Assembly: GCF_023065955.2 (NCBI RefSeq)
Contig: NW_026622930.1
Coordinates: 24,219,449-24,283,448, forward strand
Source of the DNA: Ursus arctos
Taxonomy: Eukaryota > Chordata > Mammalia > Carnivora > Ursidae
Reading direction: 5' to 3'
DNA: 64,000 nucleotides
The notes below the pieces were generated by a model that was not told the DNA's origin, did no database searches, and saw only the letters and a program-made list of their open reading frames with translations. Shown one piece after another: positions 11,151-21,300 of the stretch. Positions within the stretch are counted from its first letter, which is position 1, and every line of letters begins with the position of its first letter. Both the position numbers and the translations under genes were made by a program.

Positions 11151-12234
11151 TCACACCAAAAGCTCTTGCTTTTGTTTTGTTTTGTTTTTTTCTTTCCTAA
11201 TCACACCACACTGCCTCTCGCCTGGGACCCGGGCCATGTCTGCTGGAACACTGGGGGAGATGGAGGCAGGGGGTTCAGGGGTGTGAGGTCTGGGCTGCCT
11301 GTGGCTCTGTGATCACTATGACCTATCCAAGAGTCTTCCGAGCAGCCAAGGGCACTGCAGTGACTCTCCTGGTCCCACCTCCCTCCTCCTCTAATTGAGA
11401 TGTCAACCTTCTGCCTCATTCCCTCCCATCCTGGACACCTAGCCTTGCAGTGCTCTCAGTGGAGACGGCTGATGCCCCCCCCCCCGCGCCCCTGAGCGCC
11501 CTCCAGCATGAAGACATAAAGTGAGGTTATGTCAGACAGAGGAGTGTGCACTCCGTCAGCCCCTCTTCTTTGCTTTCCGCTCACTTTTCCCTCTTCTTCC
11601 CTCTGCTCTCGGCCTCCCTCCTCTTTCCCCCCTCTATGTCCCCTCTTTCTCCCTCCCTCTGCCTCCTGCAGGCTTTGAGACCAAAGGGCCAATTAATCTT
11701 GCTGCCACCACCTTGGCTAAGCCACGCACTGGTCCACAGGCAGGGGCACCCCTACCAGGACTGCCTGCTTGGTCCCTGGAAACCGTGGCTAATTGGTAAA
11801 AGATCACATTTGTTTTTCCACAGCCTGAGCACTCCAAAGGTTCTGCCAAGCCAAGAATTCCACTCTATGCATCAATCACCAGGGAGACTGCTGGGGTTAC
11901 CTGTCACCCAGAGGGTGACATTCAGACCTGCTGCTCCTACCTTGACATGTGGGCTCTGCTGATGAGCATCACGGCTCCCAATTCCATATACACTCTCCAG
12001 CACCACACACAGCAGAATGCTCGAGAACATTTGATTAATGTGCTGCAGGCTTGCTTTATTCATGTAATTTTACATAAATATCTCATGTAAACATCACGTA
12101 GGTCTTTTATTCTGAGGGAGTATGTTATCTACCTGCTTCCTCTATGCAAGTGAGATGTTGCAGAAAAGTTAGGTATCAATGAGGTTCTCCCATCTTAAGT
12201 CACATTTTAAATCGAACATAGGCAAGGCTTGCAA

Positions 12235-12400
12235 ATTAACATGAAGCACATCTCTGAACTCAGTTTCTTATAAGAAAAATGGGTTTAATAATTTTTGCCC
12301 CAGCTAGCTAGCTTACAGGGCTGTTGAGAGACTCGTGGAATAAAATTTTAATTTTGTGGATGTACTTTGTAACCTGCAAAGCACTTTATTACATCAAAGT
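12235..12400 (+). repeat. MIR fragment
   Basis: CTGAACTCAGTTTCTTATAAG, then ATGGGTTTAATAATTTTTGCC, ACAGGGCTGTTGAGAGACTC and TGCAAAGCACTTTATTACA follow the MIR order. Confidence 0.75.
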
Positions 12401-13444
12401 ACTGTTGTTGTTGCTAAAATGAAGACGTCGGTGGCCAAGTACATTACCACCTCCAAACAGAGATTCTGTAATAATCCAATTTCCACGAATTTGGTTCGCT
12501 AAGACAAAAATTATACCTATATGTTTTTTGGATCCAGGCAGGCAGGGTTGGCGTCTCACTAAGCCTTCCGAGACTCGGGGAGCACTTCGTGGTTGCCCCT
12601 GGCTATCTGCAGCAAAGAGCATCCTGTCTGAGAATGTCTATTAAAATTTTAATTTCAGGGCATCAGTTCACCTTGAGACCCCAATTTATCTTCACCCTGA
12701 TCAAGGAAAATCCCCAGAGCCTCCTTCATTGTGGCCCCTTCCATCTTGGAATGCTCTCCATCCTAAACAGCAGGGGATTGTAGGGCCAGATAGACATGTG
12801 TGTGGGGTTCCCCACCCCAGGGAGAAGCTGCTTGCTGCTCAGAGTTCTTCTCTTGGTATACAACATTTTGAGGCAAAATGGAAAGATTGCCACTTGGGAG
12901 GGAATTTATTTTATTCAAATAATAGCATGAAATAGCAAGATTTATGGCACATATTTCTGGGAAAGTGCTCGGCAGCAATCGGATGCCTGTCTGTGTCGCT
13001 GCTCCCTTGGGATTGCCTCCGGGTACAGTCATAGCTTAACTATAAGAATGTATGACAAGGGCAATGGGGAGTGTAGTTTCTAAATTATTTTCTGATGCTG
13101 TTTATGGAGGATGAGACTGTAGTTGGGGTGGGTAGCGGCAGGACACAAGATCAATGGTGACTATGTCCTTAGGACATTTCGAAGACCTTGGGACACCACT
13201 TTTCCTCTCAGAGATAGACCAGTATCAACTCACCAGCCAGTAAACTTGTACTCAGTGTCTCTGCTGGACAAATCATCCTGTTAGGAGACATGGAAGAGAC
13301 CCCAAAATATTTCCAACATAGACCAGGAGCTCTAGCTTTAGCTGGAAAGGCAAGATGATCTTGTGGGGTAAAGATAAGGGCCCAGAAGTGAGCTAGGAGG
13401 AGGAAGAAGCTAACCCTGTCCCGTCTCCTGCCAGGACAGAGGGG

Positions 13445-13590
13445 CTGAAATTACATCATCCCATTTGATCACCATCACCACGAGGTAATGTCTTCAGCCC
13501 ATTTTCGGGGTGAGAAGACTGAGAGCGGAGAGGTTAAGTGACCTGCTCCAGCTCCCACAGCTGGTAAGTAGCAGTAAAGTGTTCATTCTT
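13445..13590 (+). repeat. MIR fragment
   Basis: Carries CCCATTTGATCACCATCACC, GCCCATTTTCGGGGTGAGAAG and a GAGGTTAAGTGACCTGCTCC block. Confidence 0.8.
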
Positions 13591-13933
13591 AGCCTGCTTA
13601 ATCCTCAGGGGTCCAGAATCGAGGTGAAGTTTTCAAATTGACCTCCCTATTGATTTTGTCAGGGATAAGCACCAATTTTAGAAAAACAAAATAACATTTG
13701 GCTGCCCTTCCTCTTACTCAGTTCCCTAAGTGGGGGGGGGGGGGGCACTGAAGAAACACTAGCTCTAGCTCCCGAAGCTTTAATGTCCTTTCCTGTCGAT
13801 AGACTATATTTCTAAGTAAGTAATTGTTCTTGTCCATTTGCGTTTCCACAGCCAGACTCTTTCCTGGCTGAATACTCCCTTCCCCCACTGCCATCTTCCC
13901 ACGTTCATTTAGCTTCTCTCTCTCTCACCCTCC

Positions 13934-13936
<3 letters not shown>

Positions 13937-13974
<38 letters not shown>
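13937..13974. repeat. (CA)n microsatellite
   Basis: A pure CA run of about 19 units. A 14-base poly-G run lies 0.2 kb upstream at 13732-13745. Confidence 0.97.
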
Positions 13975-13975
<1 letters not shown>

Positions 13976-14778
13976 CCAGACGCACACCTTCCCACCACAC
14001 ACCCATATGCAAAATAAAATTAGAAATACTGCCCGACTCTCAAGGTATTTAGGGAATGGAGATTTTCAATCAATATAGCCCAAATCAAGCACTCCAGGCT
14101 CCCTCCCTCCCCAGCCAGTGCTGGAGGCCAGCAGAGCTTACTGAAGAGGGCCCAGACAGCCATGATCTTGACACAAAGCAGCTCTAAAGGGAAAAAGGCC
14201 ATTTGAGCATCCCTGTGTCTGCCCTGTAGCCACTGGAGTCACAGAGCGACCAGAGTCTCAGAAACCAAACCTTTGCAAGCTATTCTTTTGCTTACATATA
14301 AGACCCTTTGAGAACATGGAAAGCTTTCCCAGCCCCCTTTTATTTTGGTGTACGTTGATAAAATACTGAGAAAACAATGTCTGATGGTTCAAAACTATAG
14401 GCTGAGCTGCTAAGCATATGGTCCTCACGTTAAGGGATCGCCCTTATTTTAATTAACCAGATGAGAAAGCAATCAACATTTATTTGTGACACTAGCCTTC
14501 CCCCAGAAGAGTGGAATAGGTCGGATGAGCGGGCTTTGACAGCCCAGGAAACTGAGGCAGCGGTGGCACCATTATTCCTGCGGTGTCTCTAAAGCTTTCT
14601 TTGCGCCATCCCCATCCCCATGGACACACACTGGCCAAATGTCCCCGTCCTCTTGGTGCCCCTCAGTACCCACCTCAGAATAGTGGAGAAGAGGAAGGAC
14701 TGGAACAGGGAGGTGGAGGTGGGGCTCCAGGCAGGAGCTCCTGGTTCAAGCTCTGTGTCTGGATAAATTCTTCTGCTG

Positions 14779-14997
14779 GGGCGCCTGGGTGGCTTGGTTA
14801 AGGGTCTGCCTTCGGTTCAGCTGGTGATCCCAGGGTCCTGAGATCAAGCCCTGCACAGGGCTCCTTGCTCAGCGAGGAATGTGCTTCTCCCTCTCCCTCT
14901 GCCTGCTGCTCCCCCTGCTTGTACTCACTCTCTCTCTGTCAAGTAAAGAAATAAAATCTTTTTAAAAATTAAATAAATAAATAAATAAAGAAATAAG
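14779..14997 (+). mobile_element. CAN-SINE
   Basis: Full-length: GGGCGCCTGGGTGGCTTGG head, CT-rich body, AAATAAATAAATAAATAAAG tail. The target-site duplication TCTTCTGCTG is visible on both sides, at about 14769-14778 and 14998-15007. Confidence 0.96.
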
Positions 14998-15049
14998 TCT
15001 TCTGCTGTCCTCCCTTCTCCCAAATCAAAGCTCCCCCTGGGTCTCAGGG

Positions 15050-15470
15050 TGATTCGCTTGTATAGAGGGCGAAAGCATGTGCATTAGTTCGAATCCAGGC
15101 TCTGTCACTTCCCCATTGTATGACCTTGGCCATGTGACTTAGGTTCTCTGTGCCTCAACCTCCTCATCCATACAATGGGAATGACTGAACTTCTGCTGAG
15201 AGGGTTCACAAAGCTGTCTTATACTAAAGGCTTAGCACAATGCCGGCACTTAACAAGAGCCCAGTAAATAATGTCAATAATGACGAACTAATACTCGAGT
15301 AGTGCTTACCATGGGCAGGCCCTGTTTAAGGGCTTTACCTATATTGTCATAGAATTCTTACATCTCTGTTTTACAGATGAGGAAACTGGAATCTGTAAGA
15401 TCACACAGCAGTGAATGGCGGACATTGAGACCCAGGCAGATCGGCTCCAGAGTTGGGGCTCTCAACCCCT
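15050..15470 (+). repeat. Two adjacent MIR copies
   Basis: The first (about 15050-15275) has TTCGAATCCAGGCTCTGTCAC, TGACCTTGGCCATGTGACTT and CATCCATACAATGGGAATGAC. The second (about 15290-15470) has CCATGGGCAGGCCCTGTTTAAG, TTTTACAGATGAGGAAACTGG and AAGATCACACAGCAGTGAATG. Both are on the + strand. Confidence 0.88.
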
Positions 15471-15659
15471 GTGTGCATAACGTCCCTTGATCTTTATGGG
15501 TGTTGCCCCTGGCAAGCTGGGCTCTCAACCCCCCAGGCTTCCCTCCTTCCGAGAGAGTGGGGAGCTCGGAGGGTGTTGGCCACAGCGGGGAGGGAGGGAG
15601 CGGATGATGGCTAGGACATCCACATCAGCGCTGAATCCAGATCCCCCAGTTGGAATCGT

Positions 15660-16920
15660 GGCTGAAGTCAGTCAGGCAGGGCGCCCCAGCCTGCTCCGGG
15701 GGGAAGGGGGGGCAAGTCCACGATGCTGAGAGGGGTGGCCAAAGCGCCGCCCCCAGGAGGGGAGGGAGGGGTGGCGGGGTTGAGGGGTGCCCAGCTGCCA
15801 TCCCCGCCGCCTCCTGGCCCCCACTCGCTGGCGCCCAAGTGGGAGGAAGGCAGCTGCCCGCTCCCTCCTCCCCACATCCCCGCTACCTGCCCAGTCCCCC
15901 GAAGCGAAGCGTGAGGAGGCTGCGAGCCAGCGGGGCCGAGCCCACAACTTTGCAGCCTCGGGGAGGGCGAGAGCCGGCGTCCAGGGCTCCTCTTGTCCGC
16001 GACCCAAGCTCGGTGAGTTCATTTCCCCACCCCTCTGCGGCGGTGCGGCGGCGGCGGCGGCGGCGCGGGGGGCGGCTTCCCGGGCGTCCAGGAGGCGGTG
16101 GCCGAGGAGCCGGCGGCCGCCCGCGCCGCCAGCCTCGCTAGGGCTCCCGGCTGTGCCGCCCTCCGCGGCGGGCGAGGCCGCCGCGGGTGCCGAGCGGACA
16201 GCTCCCCACGCCCGCGGGCCGCCCGGGCGGGCTCCGCGCTCCGCGGTCCGCGGTCAGGTGCAGGGCCGGGGGGCTGCTGCCGCCCGTCCGCCGAGCGCCC
16301 CTCGCTCCCCCAGCCCCTGTCCGCCTTCCAGGCGCCGCGGCGCATCTGGAGGCTGCTCCCGCGCCCCCCTGGCGACCGGCGTGGGGAAGACACTTGCTTC
16401 GCCCGAGACCTGAGCCGAGGGCTCTCTGGGGTGGGCAGCGCCGCCGCAGCCCCCGGGAGCGCCCGGTCGGGGGCGGTGCCGAGCCCTCAGCGACCACCTC
16501 CCGGCGTGCTCTGGGCTGAGCCTGCGGCCGTGGAGAGAGGCCCGTGCTCCCCATAGCGGCCGCAGGTCCCCGGGGGCACTGGCAACTGCAGAGGGGACTC
16601 CAAGGTGATCAGTCGCCCAATCCGGACGGGACAGCCTGGTCCGAGGCCTCGTGGCGTTCGCCCATACTGGGTGCAGCCGCCTTCCCAGAACTTTTCTTGT
16701 GCCTAGGGCTCGCCGACTCCTTAGCCCCTGGAAAAGTTCTCTCCGGCGCCAGGAATCCTATTTCCCGGTGGCTTCCGAAGCTGGGCAGGAACCAGGGCTT
16801 TGGGGGGGCAGGGCAGAGTGGGGATGCGGCGGGGGTGCTCGGCAGCGGGGCTAGATCCGCCGAAAGGCTGGCAAGCATCCATTCCTTCGTGCAGGGCGGG
16901 CTTGTTGGCATCGAAAGGGT
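15660..16920 (+). promoter_or_regulatory. ZDHHC22: CpG-island promoter of ZDHHC22 (inferred)
   Basis: A strongly GC- and CpG-rich block about 1-2 kb upstream of the first ZDHHC22 coding exon, whose 5' end is a splice acceptor and so needs an upstream non-coding exon. I see no TATA box in a clear position. A perfect consensus donor (CTCG|GTGAGT, junction at 16012/16013) is the best candidate for the end of exon 1. Open frames across the island are typical of GC-rich DNA and do not look coding. The position fits the roughly 11 kb span of the human gene. Transcription start not determined. Confidence 0.65.
16046..16063 (+). repeat. (CGG)6 trinucleotide run
   Basis: Six uninterrupted CGG units inside the CpG island, with two more CGG units just upstream after a GCGGCGGTG interruption. 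It lies just 3' of the candidate exon 1 donor. Confidence 0.95.
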
Positions 16921-17179
16921 TTAGGCGCCAGCGGGGTTGTTTGGGTTTCTCGCTCCAGGAGGATGGGGGGAGGGCGCGAAGGGGGGATTTTAATTTCGTC
17001 GCTTCACATGAAAACGCTCTTTGCAAAGAAATAGCCAGGGCAGCCAGCGACGGAGAGATGGGCTGAGCAGGATCGGCTGTTACAGGTATTCTGGCTGCGC
17101 CCCCCACCTTGCCCGGTGCCTGAGGGCCTGTCTGAATGAATTGATCGTTTTAATTGATTTTTTTAAAAGCCAGGTGACA

Positions 17180-17340
17180 GCGGCTGCGTGTGTGATACAC
17201 AGATATATACAGACACAAACACAGATACCCAGGCACGCACATATTACACGTACAGAGTCATACACAAGGAACAGCCCCCCACAAACACACACTCACTACC
17301 ACACACACACAAATCAGGGACCTACAGGCACACACACGTC
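17180..17340. repeat. Degenerate CA-rich low-complexity stretch
   Basis: ACACA-rich sequence interrupted by GATAC, CACGC and similar units. Probably an old, decayed microsatellite in the 5' intron of ZDHHC22. Confidence 0.75.
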
Positions 17341-17856
17341 CAGAGAGCCTTGGGTTATGGGTGTGGTCCCTGAGTATTGCCCAAGATTGGGTGGGGGTGG
17401 GTCAGAGAAAAGGAGGTGAAGCAGGACTTCCAATAGGTCGTTTCTCTCTGCCCCCCCCCCCACTCTTTGCTTTCTCCTCTGAGGGGGTCTGAAGGAGAAA
17501 TCCCAAACCTGGGCTCGTTTCCACTGCCATAAAGGAGCTGAGCCCTAGCCCCATGCCCCTCATCCCCTACAGACAGCAAATAAGCCCTGCCCTCGCCCTC
17601 CTTGTGTCTGACTGCCGGGCTCCAGGGCGTCGAGGTCGCTCAGAAACCGAGGGAGCGGACACCTGGAGGTAGGGCCTGACCCCCAGAGGCCGTTTCGGTC
17701 TCAGGGTCTCATACCTGCTTGGTCCTGGTTTAGGGAAGAGAGGAGGGGTGATCCAAGGGACGGGGTGGGGAGCTTGGATTTGGGTGGGCTGGTACCGACG
17801 GACGGTGCCCTCCCAACACACGGCAGTGAGTCTTCCTCTCACCCCGGGCCCCTTAG

Positions 17857-17870
17857 GAATGTAATCGAGG
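17857..17870 (+). promoter_or_regulatory. ZDHHC22: ZDHHC22 5'UTR end with start-stop uORF
   Basis: The splice acceptor CCCCTTAG ends at 17856. The 14 bases before the main start contain ATGTAA (17859-17864), a start codon followed at once by a stop, 12 bases upstream of and in frame with the main ATG. If the acceptor is used as read, every spliced mRNA carries this element. Confidence 0.6.
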
Positions 17871-18396
17871 ATGCTGGCCCTGAGGCTGCTCAACGTGGTG
17901 GCCCCCGCCTACTTCCTGTGCATCTCCCTGGTGACCTTCGCGCTGCAGCTCTTCCTCTTTCTGCCCAGCATGCGCCAGGACCCCGCGGCCGCCCGGCTCT
18001 TCCCTCCCGCGCTGCTCCACGGGGCGCTCTTCCTGTTCCTCTCCACCAATGCCCTGGGCAATTACGTCCTGGTCATCCAGAACTCCCCCGACGACCTGGA
18101 CGCCTGCCAGGGGCCCTCGGCCAGGAGGGCCCCGTGCCCCCCGCCCAGCACGCACTTCTGCCGAGTGTGCGCCAGAGTCACCCTGAGGCACGACCATCAC
18201 TGTTTCTTCACGGGCAACTGCATCGGCAGCAGAAACATGCGCAACTTCGTCCTCTTTTGCCTCTACACGTCCCTCGCCTGCCTCTACTCCACGGTGGCCG
18301 GCCTGGCCTACATCTCGGCGGCCCTTTCCACCTCCTTCGCCCACCCCCTGGCCTTCCTCACGCTCCTTCCCACCTCCATCAGCCAGTTCTTCTCGG
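17871..18396 (+). CDS. ZDHHC22: ZDHHC22 coding exon 1 (residues 1-175 and first base of 176)
   Basis: Encodes TM1, TM2, the cysteine-rich domain with DHHC and TM3. It begins at the ATG after the acceptor at 17856 and ends TTCTTCTCGG|GTGAGTGG, a strong donor. It is GC-rich with many CpG and third-position C/G, unlike the flanking introns; the antisense and other-frame openings across it are by-products of this composition. Confidence 0.97.
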
Positions 18397-21300
18397 GTGA
18401 GTGGGCCTTGGCCGGCAGGTTGGGCCCTACATGAGGACCCTCCACCCCCACCCCAAGTTTGTGGGATTTGGCAAAGACAAATACCGGATGCCCAGTTAAA
18501 TCCTAAGGTATCAGATAAACAACGCGTAACTTTTTAGTAGAAGTCTGTCCTAAATATTGCATGCGGCATGCTTAAATTTTTAAAATCCTGTTCCCGAGGC
18601 GCCTGGATGGCTCAGTAGGTTAAGCGGTGGACTCTTGATTTGGCTCAGGTCATGATCTCAGGGTCGTGAAAGCGAGCACCACTTCCTGCTCTGCACTCAG
18701 CCTCGATGATCTTCTCCCTCCGCCACCCACCCTCACCCAGCGAGCTCTCTCTAAAATAAATCAATAAAATTTAAAAAATAAATAAATAAAAATTCTGTCA
18801 TCTGTCTGAAATTCAAGTTAACTGGGCATACTGTATTTTTCCTGGCCGCCTCCCTCTTCACCCCCCATCCTCATTCATCATCTCCTCCTTGCTTGCCACT
18901 AACCATTTGTGCATAGAATTTCCTGAGGATCCAGGCAATACACCTGGTCTGTGCCAGGCGGGACCGGGTGCTGACCATGCCTCCACGCAGCTAGTGAGGT
19001 ACACCCACGCCAAGACCTTCCTCTCCCTGACTCCAGTCCTGCTCACACATTCCCCCAAGGATTTTGTCCTCCAGAGGTCTTGCCAGCCAACCACAGTCAG
19101 ACCGACCAGGGTGCCAGGCCAGCCCCCGCAGGAGGCGAAGCCCTGCCTTCCTACCCACTATGTTTGCCCCCACCAGGCTGCTCTCTCGCCTGCAGCTGGC
19201 TTGGAGCAGGGGGCACCCTGGTTGGAGATGCAGCCGTGTTTAAGGGCGCCATCTTCACATCACAGAGCTGTGGAACTGGCGTGGGATTTGACCCTCCAGG
19301 GAGGCTCCGGCACTTGCAGGAGCCAGATATGTGGGCCTTCCCACTGGCACTCAGCTGTGGGGACTGTACTTTATATAGTGTGCCCCAGAGAGAGTTCCTT
19401 GGTTCCTGGCCTAGAGGGACCTGGCTCCTGGTGGCAGTTCTTACCACTTTACCTGGACTTGAAATTTCCCGCTACCTCATTTCCTTCCATTCCGTCCCTA
19501 CCCTGGCCTTGGACTCCAGCTGACTTGGATCTTACAGTTGGCAGCGTCCATGCATGTATGTGTATGTGTGAGATTGTTATCTCCATCTCTCGGATGAAGA
19601 CAGTGAGGCTCAGATGGGATTAAATGGCTTGCCCAGGATCTTACTACTACTGACCCGCAGCCTCTGTCCGCCCCTCCCAGGTCTTGAAACAACCCAATTC
19701 AGCACGTTTCTTTACCTAGTGACCTTTCGGGAACAAAGAAAGACATTGTGGCTACTTCAATTGAGAGCCCAAGATTGTCTTGATGTGCCTAGGCTGGCCA
19801 CTCACAAAAGTTCTGCTCCACTCTGGGGAAAGCCATCATTTGGGTCTTTGTTGGGACTGCAGCCTGGTTCTTCGCAGGAGTAGAACTGTTGCGCCATCAG
19901 ACAGTGGGAATTCAGAGGCCCAGGAAAGCCCCAGCTGTAGGGTCGCCTTGAGGGCTGATGTCTAAGCTCGGCCCAGAACTCAGAGCTCTGGGGCCTTTTG
20001 GATCCTGGCATGGGCACAGGAGGCTGCTGGGACCAAAATAACCAGGCCGGGGGAGGGTAGGTGGGCGGGCTAGGGGGTGGAGTGTGAGCACAGGCAGGTG
20101 GAGGGATGAGGAGAGCCAGAGAGCCTGATTACACTTTCTTTTCCAAGTAGTTTCATCACATCAAAATGAATGGTTCCAAAGGGAGAATCTTGAAATGGTT
20201 TGATTTGCGATAAACCTGGGCTTGAGGCCTGTCCATATGTGCTAGGTTTGGGAGACAGGATAGAAAGGAAGAGGGGCTCTTGCTTTGATCTGGGGGAGAA
20301 GAGAGCCAGTCAGCGTCTACCTTGGGGCCCAGATCCGTGTTGCAGCAGAAGGATGAGTCCCACCCCTTTTTACCTCCTCCCCATCTCCACCGGAGAAAAG
20401 GAGGCCAAGATTTCTAATCTCCAACTTTCCCATCCCATCCATCTTCCTCCTTTGCTGACCTTTCTTCTTCCCCCGGGGCCAGCCCTCCTCACTCCCCACC
20501 CACACGTGCACCTCACCCCTTCAGCTTCTCCCTTCCCATCTCCTCTCCCTCTGGTCTCAACCCAAACGCTTGTGGGCATGCCGTCTCTTGTCTGCCCAGG
20601 AGCGCAGGTGGACAGGAGGGAATGGGAAGGGACAAGATATTTCGTACGTGGAGCTGTCCACAGCTGCGGGACTGCCCCGAGTCAGATCTGCCAGCAGAGC
20701 ACAGCATGGCTACAAGCGTGGGCCCGCAGCTCAGGCCACGGAGGCGGGGGATTGGCCAGTTTGATATTGGAAACAGTCTTCTCTTTGGCCTTCAGGGGAT
20801 TGGTACAGGTTGTGTCACCTCTCTGAGTCTCATTTGTCTCATCTGGGAGACGGAGACACCATCTGACCTGCATCATGGCATTTGGATAAGTGTGTCAGCA
20901 TGGCGGGTGCCACCAGAATGTCCAGGAAAAGGGAAAGGGGACTAACATTTGCTGAGCACCTATCACGTGCTACCCACCATGCAGGTTTCACTGCATTCAA
21001 CCCCCTCAACAAGTCTAGGAGGTAAGTATTTCATATCCATTTTAAAGGCTCTGGAACTCAAGGCTCAACAAGGTTAAGTTGCTTCTTTTTTTTTTTTTTC
21101 TTAAAGATTTTATTTATTTGACAGAGATAGAGACAGCCAGCGAGAGAGGGAACACAAGCAGGGGGAGTGGGAGAGGAAGAAGCAGGCTCATAGCAGAGGA
21201 GCCTGATGTTGGGCTCAATCCCATAACGCCGGGATCACGCCCTGAGCCAAAGGCAGATGCCTAACCGCAGTGCCACTCAGGCGCCCCAAGGTTAAGTTGC

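Larger units (their letters stand above)
1..15650. other. Intergenic region upstream of ZDHHC22
   Basis: I find no coding exon that I recognise. Open frames here are short, lack splice-site context and mostly run through microsatellites, SINEs or MIRs. The interval holds CAN-SINEs, MIR and L2 fragments, L1 3' ends, two MaLR-type LTRs and several (CA)n/(GT)n tracts, listed separately. In human the next gene on this side is TMEM63C, tens of kilobases away, so an empty interval fits synteny. Stretches without an identified repeat, such as 11.2-12.2 kb and 12.4-13.4 kb, show nothing I can name. Confidence 0.7.

Noticed and set aside
15787..16556. Open frames of 138-208 codons on both strands in the ZDHHC22 CpG island
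   Set aside because: Arg/Pro/Ala/Gly-rich translations in several overlapping frames are what CpG-island DNA gives; no protein is recognisable.
17765..18400. 211-codon + frame and 163-codon - frame overlapping ZDHHC22 exon 1
   Set aside because: These are shadows of the real frame; only the ZDHHC22 frame has membrane spans, the DHHC motif and fitting splice sites.
18889..19623. 244-codon open frame in the ZDHHC22 intron
   Set aside because: It has no known domain, ends in MIR sequence and is not supported by splice sites; likely chance.
20200..20826. 208-codon open frame in the ZDHHC22 intron
   Set aside because: Low-complexity Pro/Leu/Ser content, no homology I recognise, and no start context.
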